64,000 bases of DNA from contig QPMI01000279.1 of the NCBI GenBank assembly GCA_004431415.1, positions 1-64,000 on the forward strand, given 5' to 3'. The DNA is from Cyanophora paradoxa (lineage: Eukaryota > Glaucocystophyceae > Cyanophorales > Cyanophoraceae). A program made the translations under genes and the position numbers. The first letter of the stretch is position 1. Every line of letters starts with the position of its first letter. Shown in pieces: positions 1 through 11,248 of this stretch. Below the pieces are notes generated by a model. It worked only from the letters and a program-made list of their open reading frames with translations. It had not been told where the DNA came from and did no database searches.

Positions 1-1063
1 AGCGTCGGGGGCGCCGGAGGAGAGGAAGGGGCGGGGCGCGCGCCTTGTTGGCGGGCCACACGAAGGGGGCCATCTCGGCGAGGCGCGCGGCGTTGGCGCG
101 CAGGCGGGGGACGGTCTTCTCCAGCACGTGCCGCCACACGAGCGCGGCGCGCTCCGGGAGGCTCACGGGGGGCGGCTCCGGGGCGGGCCCCTTGCCGGCC
201 TCGGCGAGCTCGAGGCCCTCGTCGAGGGCCCCGTAGGCGGCGAGGGCGCGCGCGAAGGTCGCCCGCCGCGCCAGCGAGTCCACCGCCAGCGCCAGCAGCG
301 GCCCCGCAGACAGGCCCGTCTGCCTCCCCCGTGAGACGCAGGGAAGCGGCAGGCGGCGCGCGCGCACCACCATCCAGTCCGAGGGCGCGCACTCGGGTCC
401 AGTCCCCTGGGCGCCGGGGGCGCGCGCTTGAGGGCGAAGAAGGGCTGCGCGATCGGCGCCGGGGCGCGGGGAGGCGCACCGTGGCGGCCTCGAAGACCTG
501 AGCGAAGAAGCGCGCGAGGAGGAGCAGGAAGGCGAGCGAGTGCACGATAAGGAGCGCCGAGGTCGGCCGCCGCCGCACATGCTTCGCTTCCAGCCGCGCC
601 GTCCACGCCGCCAGGGCCCACGCCGCTGCACTCAGCACGTACCCGGCGACGAAGCCGCCGGGCACCGCCTGGCGGGCCACAGCGGCCGAGAAGAGGCCGA
701 GGAGCGGCATCACGCCGAGCCAGCACGCGGCGATCTCCCTGTAGCCCCATTTAGGCGCCGGTTCCACCTGCAGAGCGCGCGCACGAGCGGGTCAGCAGCA
801 GCCGCAGGCAGGCGCGGCTGCACGGGTCAGCGCTCAGCGCGCACGCGCGCTACGATCTGGCTGCGAAGCGCGGCGATAGTCCACGTAAAGCACCTTTCTT
901 TGACCGTACAGAGCGTTTGCACGCGAGACGGCTGCGCCGACCGCCCCCACGAGCAAAATCGCACCTGCAGCCGGCTCGAGGCCGGTGCGGACGCTCTGTG
1001 CGCACTGTCAGCTGCCGCAGTGCAGCGGGGCGTTTGCTGAGAGCGCTGGAGGGCGCGAACCAT
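1..1063 (-). CDS. ABC half-transporter, ABCB6/HMT1-like, N-terminal part (runs off left edge)
   Basis: Seen: several short exons on the minus strand encode a hydrophobic N-terminal region. One helix (AILLVGAVGAAV) lies near 930. A longer block from about 775 to 482 reads KWGYREIAACWLGVMPLLGL and then a second hydrophobic stretch ending LLLARFFAQVFEAA. The last exon, below about 336, reads ERAALVWRHVLEKTVP and ends MAPFVWPANK. Known: ABCB6/HMT1-type half-transporters have an N-terminal membrane domain followed by a linker ending in a '-PYLWP-' motif just before the core ABC membrane domain, which MAPFVWP resembles. The core membrane and ATPase domains would lie left of base 1, so no Walker motif is visible. 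The upstream exon boundaries are uncertain; the ATG at 1063 is only a candidate start. An MRP-type (ABCC) protein is the alternative. Confidence 0.4.
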
Positions 1064-1379
1064 ATTCCGTCGCAGTCGAGCCGCTCGAGCTCAAGCCGGA
1101 CACAGGGGTACTTCTTGTCAAGGCTTGACGGCTTGTTCGGCGGCCGAGATCGCGATCGTCTCTAGATCTAGTCAAGATCTGCCGGCCGGCGCCGCGGCGC
1201 CGCCGAGATCTAGACGCGAGGCTCATGATCTAGATGATCTAGACCTGGCAGGCACGGGGACCCCGAGGCGGCCTGAAGCTGAACGCCGGGCTAGGGTGCG
1301 AAAGTGCGAAGAGGAGAACCTACCTGCCTAACTAGACGCCTGTCTCTACGAGCTCCTAGGGCGGCGAGCCGACGCCGCG
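1064..1379. other. intergenic spacer, no gene seen
   Basis: About 315 bp between two minus-strand genes. It contains repeated AGATCTAGA-like palindromes around 1160-1250 and no convincing open frame. It presumably holds the 5' region of the ABC gene and the 3' end of the DUF4436 gene. Confidence 0.5.
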
Positions 1380-3600
1380 CTATATGACGGGGACATCCTC
1401 GAGGCGCGCTGGCGCCGCGCCGCCGCCGGGCCCGTGGCGCGATCCGTTCGGATTCGCGCCTGGGCCGACGCCGGCGGCGCTGCCGCTGCCGCCGGGCTCG
1501 GGCCGGGGCGCCTCCTGGTACTCAAAGAACTTGCCGCCGTCGTCCTTCGGCTCGAGCGGGAGCGGGAGGGGCGCCGGCGGCGGAGGCGGGGGCGGGGCGG
1601 GGGCGGCGGGGGCCGGGGCGCCGGCCTGCTGGGACTGCGCGCGGGGCGGGCGTGAGCGAGGGCGGGAGGGGCCTCGGAGGGCAGGGGGGAAGGGGGCGCC
1701 TGGATGATGAAGCGGGAGAAGATCATGACGAAGGAGGAGACGATGACGATCTCCGTCCAGAAGAAGGAGCAGAAGTCGAGCATGCAGCCGATCGGGGGGG
1801 CGAGCGGGGCGGAGTTGCGGAAGTAGGGGAGGGCGAAGCAGACGTTGGCGTAGCAGATGAGCATGGGGAGCTCGGCGCGCTTGTTGCGGTAGATCGCCAC
1901 GCGCGCCGCCAGCGCGAAGGCCACGAAGGAGCACGCCCACATGCCCACCATGATGAACACGGGGTACATGATGAAGACCGGCGTCCGGTGCACGTTGATG
2001 TCGGCGATCTTGGTGCCCACCGCCTGTCGCAGCCGCCTCCTGTCCTCCGGGGGCGGGAAGTAGGCCTTGAAGCCTGCGGGGGCGGGGTGAGGGCGGGGGC
2101 GGGAGGGGGGAGGGCGGGGCGCGCCGTTGACGAGGCGGGACTCGGCGACGAGCTCGAAGTCGAGCGGGGGCCCGCGCCAGGCCTCGTCCAGCACCTCCAG
2201 CTCCATGTCCAGCCGCGCCTTGTACGCGTCGAACGGGTAGTCCGTGAACGTCCCTGCCCGCCCCGCCCCGCCTCGCACGCCGCCCGCGCGCGGCCCGGCG
2301 CGGGGGCGGGCGCCGCCGCACCGTTCACGAGGCGCACGCTGACGGTCGTCGAGGTGAGGAGCGAGTTCTTCTTGAACGTCACCCCCGTCGACGAGCCTGC
2401 CCGCCCGCCCGCCCGTCAGGGAAGGCGGGCCGGGGCGGGCAGGCGGCAGGCGCGGACCGCCGTAGACCTTGACGGCGAAGGCGTGGAGGACGCGCCTCCT
2501 GCTGTCGATCAGCCGCCGGTCGTAGTTGAAGAGCTCCAGCGTCTGCCGCCCCCTCAGCGCCCCCGCGGCCGGCCCGGCGGGGCGGGCCCCGGCGGGGCGG
2601 AGAGGGCGCGCCATGGACATCGTCATGCTCGCCGGGTCGATCGTCTGCAGGCGGCGATCTGAGAGGCGGGGCGGGCGGCGGCGCGGGCGGCGGGTGAGGG
2701 GCGCGCCTGCACGTTGAGGTACACGGAGGTGGTCGCGGCGCTCGGGTCCACGGGGGCGTACGTCCGCCCGTCCACCACCTCCGTCTGCGCCGCCCTCAGC
2801 CGCGCCGCCGGCGGCGAGGCGGGCCACGGCGGACCTGCCGGAAGAAGTGGAGGGTCACGCTGAACGCGACGGCGAGCAGCACGGCGAAGATGATCGTCAT
2901 CGTCCTGCGCGGCGGCGCCCGTGAGCCGCAGGCGGCGGCGCGGCGCTCAGCCGCGGCAGCAGCGTCCCCCCCCCCTTAGGCCCGCGCGGAAGCGCAGCAC
3001 GCCGGCGCTGCCCCTCGACCGCGCCCGGAATCTCGTACGCACCCCTTGGCGATGATCATCTCCTTGTTCTTCTTCACGAACTGCACGTTCTGCTCGTGCA
3101 ACTGCTTCGCCGTGGCGAGTGGGTCCTTCACAAGCCCCGTCGTAAAAGCTCCGAACTGTGGCGCAGACTCGGCGTCAGCGGGGGCGGGGTGCAGCAGCGC
3201 AAGTGGCGGCCAGCCCGGTCAGCGGCGCTCTGGCGCAGCGGTGCAGGTCGCGGGGCCGCAGGCCGACTGCATTCAAATACAGTGGAACGTCCAAGCACCT
3301 TCTGAAAGTTTATGAATGTCTCGCCCATCAACGAGAGGAACACCTACAGGCGGCGCGAATCGGTGAAGGCGCGGCGCGAGGCGCGGCGCGAGGCGCGGCG
3401 GTGCGCACCTCTTGTGCTGTCTTTTCTATCTCTTCCTGTTCTTTCGGAGTCATGGCACGCGCCGCGGGAAGGTCATCCGCCTGCACGCCAGCGGACGGGC
3501 CGGCAGCTGATGCCTTCGCATCTGCTATGGCTGGAGGATCCGGCTCCTTCGACTGGTCAGGCTCCGACGGGCCCGGCTGCGGCCCCGCCGCCTCGGCCAT
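1380..3600 (-). CDS. DUF4436-family membrane protein
   Basis: Role unknown. Seen: the start chosen is the ATG at 3600 (MAEAAGPQPG); the open frame further upstream has no ATG. A charged N-terminal region is followed by exons MGETFINFQK (to about 3305) and DPLATAKQLHEQNVQFVKK (about 3130-3050), then a signal-anchor helix (TIIFAVLLAVAFSVTLHFF, about 2900-2840). A lumenal or periplasm-like segment follows, and then three C-terminal helices (FIMVGMWACSFVAFALAA, ICYANVCFALPYFRN, FCSFFWTEIVIVSSFVMIF) at about 1990-1700. The 'ALPYFRN...PPIG' block followed by an F/W-rich helix is the DUF4436 hallmark. The last intron (1635-1699) uses a GC donor and restores the frame to the acidic tail ending LEDVPVI. 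The family occurs in bacteria and algae without a defined function. Joining the N-terminal exons to the DUF4436 part is inference. It is head to head with PHF5A, with 176 bp between ATGs. Confidence 0.7.
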
Positions 3601-3776
3601 GCTTCTGTTGCGAACGAAGGAAAGCCTACCCGTCGAAGTCCATCCATCCGTGCCATCTCCCCTCGTCATCGCTCCCAGGGCCTTTCTACGCGCAAGTGCG
3701 GCTTTATGGATTGTAATGAAGCTCGCGCCGTCGCTCACTCACCGCTTCCCGCAGCTCGATCTAGGCGGTCGGCAGG

Positions 3777-4348
3777 ATGGCGAAGCACCATCCCGATTTG
3801 ATTATGTGCCGAAGGCAACCGGGCATCGCCATCGGTCGCCTCTGCGAGAAGTGCGACGGGGTGAGCGACGCACAGGCCGCGAACCCTCGAGAACCCATTC
3901 GGGCGAGCTAACACGTGCCCCGGCGTTCGCTCTCGCAGAAATGCGTCATCTGCGACTCGTATGTGCGCCCCTGCTCCCTCGTGCGCATCTGCGACGAGTG
4001 CAACTACGGATCCAACACGGGTCGCTGCGTGATCTGCGGTGGTGCGCATGCCACCCCCAGCGTTCCTTTAGCTGGCCCGCGTTGGCCTTGCTCACCTCCT
4101 TCGCTCAGGGCCTGGCATCTCCGATGCGTACTACTGCAGAGAATGTGTGATCATGGAGAAGGACAGAGACGGGTGTCCAAAGATTATCAACGTAGGATCT
4201 TCAAGAGTCGACTTATTTTACGTGCGTGCTGTCCCGGCGCGGGCATGGTCTTCACATGGCCCTCGCCCGAGCAAGTCAGTCTGCCCCATCAGCTGTTCCC
4301 TGATCCTCCTCGCAGGAACGAAAGAAATACGGATTCAAAAAGAGGTAG
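3777..4348 (+). CDS. PHF5A: PHD finger-like protein 5A (SF3b14b/Rds3), splicing factor
   Basis: Core subunit of the SF3b complex of the U2 snRNP, which recognises the intron branch point. Four exons join cleanly: 3777-3860, 3939-4041, 4109-4221 and 4316-4348. They give 110 residues, the usual family length. All the conserved zinc-knuckle cysteines are present ([43 protein letters not shown]), as is the C-terminal [10 protein letters not shown]. The start context is GGATGG. The protein is almost invariant across eukaryotes, so this gene calibrates splice-site reading for the window: all three introns are GT-AG and 67-94 nt long. It is divergent from the DUF4436 gene. Confidence 0.97.
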
Positions 4349-4829
4349 AAAGACCTTCAAAGCCACACCACTCAGCGGTCCCGCTCCCTTCTCGCCCGAC
4401 CCGCCTGCTCCCCTTGCGGCACTCGCCCTACCGCCCTCCCGCTCTGATCCTCCTGTCTTCGCTTATCTCTTGTCCGCTCTCTTGCCCCCATCCGTTGCCA
4501 TCGCCTGTTTTCCTTTCCTTGTGATCAATTCTCTTCCGAACTTCCGAAGTTCGATCCCCCGGCGTCAGGCGTTCCAGCTGCAAAGTGCATTGGGGGTGCA
4601 TGTGCAGCTAGGGTCGATGCACTTGCTCCTGCCCAGGCGTCGCATAAGCTTCCTCAGGGCCTCACTGAGTCACCCCGCTTGCCACGGAGGACAGAACAGA
4701 GACTACCCCCCCTCGCCTAGGAGCCGCAGCGTTAGGGCCAGCCACGGATGCGCAGTGTGATAGCCGGCTTAGCTATATAGCGACGGAGCACGCCTAAGGC
4801 GAGCGGCGCGTGGCGACGGCGGCGGAGAG
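4349..4829. other. intergenic spacer downstream of PHF5A
   Basis: About 480 bp, markedly pyrimidine-rich at 4370-4530 (CCCTCCCG/TCTTGTCC runs). A short TTAGCTATATAGC palindrome lies at about 4768-4781, just before the next gene. No convincing coding sequence is visible. Confidence 0.5.
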
Positions 4830-7800
4830 ATGCTGCGAAGGCCGGCCACGGAAGCCCTCGGCGGCCGCAACGTGTGCAGGCGCGAGGCGTCCTGCGGAAC
4901 CGGTACAGCGCTGACAGTTATCTTGATGCTATGCGCGGTCGCCCTTTCCGCTGCAGCGGGACCGAAGTCTTCAACGGGTTGTGCGTTCGATTTCGAACGG
5001 CGCCGGTCCCCGCCGGTTGCCGCGCGTATGTATGACGTTCTGCAGATCCCATATCGCGCTGCATCCCCGCGCGGACAATCCTGTCGGAGACGAACCAGAC
5101 GCGCGCCCTCAACTTGACGGCGCGCCTCGCGGGCTCCTCGCGCTTCCTCGACACGCGGTGGCACTCGTTCAGACCCGTCGCGGGTGCGTCCTATCGCCCT
5201 TAGCTGCAGGGCAGTTGGCAGTGCTCGGCACCCTAACGCTCATTCATACGCAGCGCGGAGCGCGGAACCGATGCTTGCCACGGTGCGCCCCCGAGATGCC
5301 GACCGCGTGCGGCTTTCGCTTCGCGACTGAGCTCTCGCTTCCAGCTCGGCGGGGACGTCGGAGAGATAGCGCTCGCCCTCGAGGCGCACGGGGCCGTCAC
5401 GGGGCGGCACGGGGCCGCGCGGCGGGGTCCCCCGCAGAGCGCGAACATGAGCGCGATGAGCGCCGTCTTCGAGGCGTCGGCCGAGTCCCTGGTCCGCCCG
5501 CCCGCCCGCCCGCGCTCGCGGGGGCCCGGCCGGGACGCGCTGAGGGCCGGCCGCGGGGGCGCAGGTCTCGGCGTTCGTGGCGCGGCAGGCGGTGCCCGGG
5601 CAGCGGCCCCTCTACGCCTGGATCGAGCGCTCCGCCGTCGACGCCATCCGCGCCAAGGCGCGCCGCCGCCCGCCGCCCCGCCCGCCCGCCGCCGCCCGCC
5701 GGCTGACGTCGCTGCCAGCTGCCAGCGCCGGCCGGGGCCGCGGTGGACCTGGCGGCGCCGCCGGCGGAGCTGCGCGAGGCGATCCTCGAGCTCGTCGTGC
5801 AGCCGGAGCTCGCCGGGGAGGAGTACCGGGCGTGGGCGCTGGCGGCGGAGGGCCCGCGGGGGCGGCGACGGCGGCGGCGACGCGGGCGGCGACTCGGGCC
5901 TTCTTCCGCGCTCTGTGGGCCGCGGGGCGTCCGGCGCCGTGCGCCTCGAGGTCTCCCCGGAGGCCCCGCCCGCCCCTCGCCGCCCTCGTCACCCTCGACT
6001 CCTCCGGCTGGCCCGCCCCCGGCCCCGCCCGCCCGCCCCGCCCCGCCCCCACCTCATCTGAGCCGGCCCTCCCCGCAGCGCGAACCAGGCGGTGGGGACG
6101 GCGGTGCGGGGCGGCGTCGGGTCGTGAACGCGGCCCTCGCCGCGCGCTTCCTGCGCCGCTCCCTCGCCGCCCTCGCCTGCCGCACCCTCGCCGGCTGCTC
6201 CGACTCGGCCCCCTCGCCGCGCGCGCCGAGGCCCGCGCCGCCGAGCTCGTGCGCCCCGCCCCGCGCCCGACCGCCCCGGCTCGCGCCCGACCGCCCCGCC
6301 CCGCCCCACCCCGCCCGCGCGCAGCTGGACGTGTACTCGCGGGCGGCGGCGGCGGGCGGGGCCGTCCTCGCTTCCGCCTCGGTGGCGGCGCACAGCGGCT
6401 TCGGGGGGATGCCGGGCGGGGCGGGGCGCATGGGCGCGGCGCGGAAGCCGCCGGAGTGCGTGGCGACGCACGTGGGGACGGAGCTGGAGGCGGCCCCGGG
6501 CACCATCCCGCCCGACGCCGACAAGCTCGCCGCCTTCGTCGCGGCGCAGGAGCTGACGTTCGTGGACCCGACGGAGCACACGTGGAGCTGCGTCGACGGG
6601 CGCACCGCGCACCCGGCGCTGGGCACCCCGGGGGGCACCCTCGCCGAGTTCCTCCTCGCCCTCTCCGCCTTCGAGCGCGCCGCCGTCCGCCCCGCCCCGC
6701 CCCGCCCCGCCCCGCCCGAGGCGAGGCGAGGCGGGCGCGCAGCCGAGCTTCGTGCTGGACGAGGACACCGTGCAGGCCCTCCTCGACGAGTTCGTCGACC
6801 GGTGCGCCCCCGGCCCGGTCCCGTCCCCTCCGCTGCGCCCCGGTCCCACGCGAGGCGGCCGCGCAGCTACGCGCTGCCGCCGGGGCGGCAGTTCTACGCG
6901 CACACGTCGGTGCACGCGCAGGAGGACCTCGCCGCCTACGTCGCCGCCGCCCAGGCCGCCGACGTCGCCGCCGCCGAGCCGCCGGCCGCGCTCCGGCCCG
7001 CCCTCCTCGGCGCCGTCGCCCTCATCAAGTTCATCGGCTGCTCGCACCTCCGCTACATGCTCATGCAGCCCGAGGCACGCCCCCGCGCCCCGCCCCGCCC
7101 CGCCTCGCCCCGCCCCGGAGCCGCCGAGCGAGCGGGCGAGCGAGCCGGGGAACGTTCGTCAGGTGTACCGGACGAACCCGGCGGTGGTGGGCTGGGCGGT
7201 GCGGAGCTTCTACCGGGCGCTGTGGGCGGACGGGGCGCTCGGGGGCGGGCGGCTCCTCCTGGAGGTGCTGGAGGGGGACCACGCGGAGGGCTTCCTCGCC
7301 GTCGTCTCCACCGCCGGCTGCCCGGGCCACGAGGCCCCCTTCAACCCCACCCCCCTCGGGCCCCCCGCCTTCGACTCCTCCCGGTCCGCCCCCGCCCCCG
7401 CGCCCCCGCGCCCCCGGTGCCCCGGCCTCGCCGCGACCTTCCGTCCTTGCAGGCCCGAGGCCTTCGTGCTGCACGAGGCGAGCCTGCGGGCAATCCGCGG
7501 CTACACTGCCTCCTTCTTCGCGGGGGCGGCCCCCAACGTCTCCGCCGCCGACCTCGCCGCCGACATGCAGGCCGCCTTCCCCGCCCAGGCCCGGCCCGGC
7601 CCGTCCCCGCGCCCCACCCGCCCGCCTGACGGGGCGCAGGTGGAGCACACGCTGGCGGCGCTGGCGCCGGGCGTGGCGCGCGTGCACGTCCTCGTCTCCG
7701 CCGCCCCCTCCGCCGCCCTCTTCGACGCCCTCGACGCCGACGCCGCCGCCGCCAGTCCGCCCCCGCCCGCCCCGCCCCGCCCCGCCGCCCCTGAGGCCGC

Positions 7801-8940
7801 GTGCGCGCGGCAGGCGGGCGCCACGTCGTCGGCTTCGCGCTGGCCCTCCCCTCCGTCCCCTGCGCCGCCCTCACCGTCCCCGTCCTCGCCAACCTCAAAC
7901 CCCGCGTCGCCGCGTGCGCCGCCCCTCCCCGCCCCCGCCCGCCCGCGACGGCGGCTTAGGCGGGGCAGGCGCCTCGACCTCCCGCCCGAGGCGGTGCTCA
8001 TCACGGGCCTCGAGTGCGGGGCGGGGGACGAGAACGCCACCGCCGCCGCCGCCCGCCTCACCCTCGACCTCCTCGTGCCCCGCTTCACCGGCTCCTCCGG
8101 CGCGCGCCGCACCCCCCCCCCCCCCCCCGCAGCTCCCAGCGTGGCTGACGCCGGCGCAGCGCTCTGGGCCTCGTCCGACCTGCTCGCCCGCCTCCGCTCC
8201 GCCGCCGGCACCGGCGCCCTCTCGGGCTCGGCCCGGCGGGCGCCCCCTCGGCCCCACGCGTCCCCGTCGAGGCGGCCGAGGCGGCGGGGCTGCCCCGCGT
8301 CCGCCCCCTCGCGCCGCCCCCCGAGGACGCGGCCGCCGCCCGCTCGGGGGGGACCCTCGCCGCCCCGAGCCGCTGGTGGCGGCCGACTCGCTGGCGCGCG
8401 CCAGCGGCGCCCTCGCCGCCCTCCTCGCCCTCGTCGGCGTCGCCCTCTCCGGCGCCGCCTGCTTCCTCCTCCTCCGCCCCGGCGCCCCCCGGGGCCGCCC
8501 CGCGGCCCCGCCCCGGGCCCGGCCTCGGAGGCCCCCGGCGAGGTCGACCTCGAGGCGGGCAAGGCGGGTGCCGACTCGGAGCCGGAGGGGCCGCCGGCGC
8601 GGGCGGGTCGTACCCCGGGCAGCGCTCGGGGCAGCGCGGGCGCTCGCTGCCGCCCCCGGGGCGCGCTTCCAAGTCCTTCTCCGAGGGCGCCTCCCCCGCC
8701 TCCGCCTCCGCCGGCGCCTCCCCGCGCCTCCCCGAGGCCCCTGCCCCCGCCCCTGCCCCCGCCCTCTCCTCCGGCCGCGCCACCCCGGGCCCCGCCGTCT
8801 CGCTGTACCCACCTGCCGAGCGGGAGAACCCCTTCGCGTACGCCGAGGGGCGCGACACGCTCTTCCTGAACCCCTTCGCCGAGCCGCCCGGCGGGCCGGG
8901 CGCCGGGCCCCCCGCCGCCTCCCTGCCCCCGCAGCTCTAG
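4830..8940 (+). CDS. large single-pass membrane protein with CVDGR...GTPGG ectodomain, function unknown
   Basis: Seen: ATG at 4830 opens an exon with an N-terminal hydrophobic segment (ALTVILMLCAVALSAAAG), probably a signal peptide or anchor. It is followed by many short exons with 60-90 nt C-rich introns, for example 5658-5718 and 7075-7162, both with GC donors. Recognisable blocks are LYAWIERSAVDAIRAK (about 5610-5657), FVDPTEHTWSCVDGRTAH then LGTPGGTLAEFLLAL (about 6560-6665), SFVLDEDTVQALLDEFVDR (about 6749-6801), FYAHTSVHAQEDLAAYV (about 6892) and LIKFIGCSHLRYMLMQPE (about 7023-7074). A transmembrane helix near 8410-8480 (ALAALLALVGVALSGAACFLLL) precedes a Pro/Ser/Ala-rich cytoplasmic tail ending at 8940. 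Inference: the Cys-Val-Asp-Gly-Arg, Pro-Gly-Gly, His, Gly-Cys order resembles zeta-type (cadmium) carbonic anhydrase repeats, but overall similarity was not tested. A single gene across the whole span is my model; it could be two. Confidence 0.55.
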
Positions 8941-9422
8941 GCGGGCCTCTTTCAAGTTTCCTTATCGATACCAATATCGAGCGCGCTGTGCTTGCTTGTT
9001 GTTATTGCAGTCTTGCAGACGCTATGCGCAGCTGCAGCTTCGGAATTCCGTGCACGTGCATGCATGCGCGCGCACCGGTTCGAGCTGCAAGGAGTCGGCC
9101 GGCGCAGCGCCTACTGGGAGGCGGCATGCTGATTTTGCGTACCCGGCGTTCTATGACGACGAATTGCCAAGCGACGTGGAGTCATCAGTGGAGATCCGAG
9201 AAGCTGACGGCGAGAACGTCGCGCTCGGCGGCACTCGAGCTCGGCAGAAGCTGAAGGCACTCGGCAGAACTGTCGGCAGTGGCTCGGCAATCGACCCAGC
9301 TTAGGGCCAGCTAGCGGTGAGAACTTCTTCGGAAGGTACCAGTGGAATGGAAGGTGCAGCCCGGCGGAGTCCCGCAGATGACCGCGCGTAGCATCGGCGG
9401 AGCGCAACCGAGCTAGGAGAGG
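8941..9422. other. intergenic spacer, no gene seen
   Basis: About 480 bp of lower GC. An open frame at 8996-9302 exists but has neither family resemblance nor a conserved-looking composition, so it is not called as a gene. Confidence 0.45.
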
Positions 9423-10164
9423 ATGAGCTACTATCAGCAGCAGTGCTACCGGCGGCAGGACTGCGTCGGGAGGTCCTGGCCCGTTGAGTCATTTCGCGAA
9501 TGCGTCGAGTCCGGGGGCTGGTCAGTGGACGACGGCCAGTGCTGGAACCTGAAGGTCATGGCCACCAAGTCGCGCGTCGCCCGGCCGCCGCGGCCGGCCC
9601 CCGAGGAGGAGGAGAATTCCTGGGAGGAGGACGAGGCGCGGGAGCGGGAAGAACTGCTGCAGCTTCGCCGGGAGCAGGCCGAGGCCCGCTCATTTGAACG
9701 TGCGCGCGCCGCGCCCGCGCGCCGCGGCGCGAGCGGCGCGCCGACCGCGGGGCGCGGGGCAGCGGAGGTGCAGCGGCGGCACGTGGAGCGGTACGAGGCG
9801 CGGGAGGTGCCGCCGGCGCGGGACTCGCGGGTGGAGGCGGAGGCGGAGGCGGCGATCGCGGAGCTGGAGGAGGCGCTGCGGGCCGGCCGCGCCGAGGTCG
9901 CCCGCCTCCAGGAGGCCCTCCGCCGCCCCGCCCGCCCCGGCGAGGCCCCCGAGCCCGAGCCCGAGCGCGAGCCCGAGGCCGAGGCCGACGCCGACGCCGA
10001 GTTCAATCTGGAGCTCGAGCTCGACGCGCTGGAGGCCGGCTTGGACGCCGACGGCGCCGCCGCCGCCCTGCTCGACCACGAGGTGCGCCGCCGCGCCCCT
10101 CCCGCGCTGCCTCCTGCTGCCGCCGACCCTTCCGCAGCTCGCTTTCGACTCCTTCCCCGGCTGA
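9423..10164 (+). CDS. acidic coiled-coil protein, function unknown
   Basis: Not recognised. Seen: an open frame from ATG 9423 (MSYYQQQCYRRQ) or from ATG 9558 (MATKSRVARP). It carries an E/R-rich helix-forming segment (WEEDEAREREELLQLRREQ, about 9620-9680). After an intron with donor GTGCGCG near 9700 and acceptor GGGGCAG near 9766, a heptad-like segment continues (VQRRHVERYEAREV, then EAEAAIAELEEALRAG). The C-terminus is very acidic (EPEPEREPEAEADADAE) and ends LDALEAGLDADGAAAALLDHE. A final intron (about 10082-10137) joins to a short LAFDSFPG tail. Strong Glu/Ala bias and heptads suggest a coiled-coil scaffold. No domain was identified. The first exon is the least certain part. Confidence 0.5.
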
Positions 10165-10702
10165 CAGCCGGCCGGAGATAAGGGTTTAGGCCCCAGGGGG
10201 AGTGGCGGTCACGGAGGACGCGTAGCGCGAGGCGGACTCCGGGGCGGAGTGGCCCAGTGGCGGCCTCCTATCATTTGACCCCGAGGCGCGAAGCGCGAGC
10301 ACCTCGACGGCTGGCAGCCGGCCTCCGACCGCCGGCGCCTTGCAATTCAACCATACCGTGATGTGGAGGCCCCGCGGACTTGCCGGACCCGTCGCGGGGG
10401 CCGGTGCCCGCCGAGAGCGCGGCGCCGGCGGCAGCGCGGGGGGCGCCGGCGCAGCAGACCACCGCCGCCTTCCACGCCATCCCGGCCTCGCCCTCGGCCG
10501 CCCAGCCGCCGGGGCTCCCAGCGCCCGGCCGGCCCTCCCCTCGGCAGGCCTCCCGCGACGCATCCGAGGGGCTGAAGCGGCTCCAGCCCCCCTTGGGCCC
10601 CCGCGGGGCCGCCTACGAGCCCGACGCTCGCCGCGAGCCCCGCGGCGCTCGGGGGCGTCCGGAGCTGGAGCTCGCAGCGCTCACAGCGACGTCGATCAGC
10701 CT

Positions 10703-11248
10703 GCCATTCGCTGCTAGTGGTGTCTTATATAATTATTGCGCGATACCCTATTTGAAGCATAGTATTAGAGTACACTAAATTATTCTTAAGTTATTCCAGC
10801 TATCTGAGTTTCAATTCAAACAGTGCACTTTCAATCTGGCAATTTTCTCGGGACTGAGCTTGTCAGCGGCTCAAGACTCGGGAGTCGGGACTCGGGAGTC
10901 CTGGCCATGGAGTCCCGGAGCCTCGGCCTCGGAGTCCGACATTGTCCGACGCCGTGACGGTCGAACGTTAACATCGTCGAGCTGAGCCTCGGAGCCTCGG
11001 AGTAGCCGAGTCGATCGGATCGCGCATCATGTCCGACCGTCGGACGGTCCCGCTAGCTATAGCTAGCTATAGGCTATACTACTACTACTACTATGATAGC
11101 CTTCAGGCTTTCAAATTTAGCTTGGACTTCGAATCACTGAATTTCGATTGACTCAGTGGAAGTTCCGTCGCTCAGCGGCTAAGACTGCGGCGGCCATTCG
11201 CTGCTAGTGGTGTCTTATATAATTATTGCGCGATACCCTATTTGAAGC
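10703..11248 (+). repeat. 56-bp direct repeat, copies at 10703-10758 and 11193-11248
   Basis: The segment beginning GCCATTCGCTGCTAGTGGTG and containing CTTATATAATTATTGCGCG occurs twice, 490 bp apart, apparently identical. The second copy lies directly between the two copies of the longer repeat at 10890-11195 and 11262-11567. It contains a TATATAA box-like stretch. Confidence 0.9.

Noticed and set aside
163-2827. Very long alternative reading frames on both strands over known exons.
   Set aside because: At this GC content stop codons are rare, so long frames antisense or out of frame to real exons are expected; the frames with family motifs were kept instead.
8996-9302. Open frame of about 100 codons between the membrane-protein and coiled-coil genes.
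   Set aside because: No ATG context, domain, composition or splice partner supports it; it lies in lower-GC spacer.
10340-10690. Ala/Pro-rich open frame as an additional exon of the coiled-coil gene.
   Set aside because: The preceding exon reaches a natural stop at 10164, and no donor/acceptor pair that I could find joins the two in frame.
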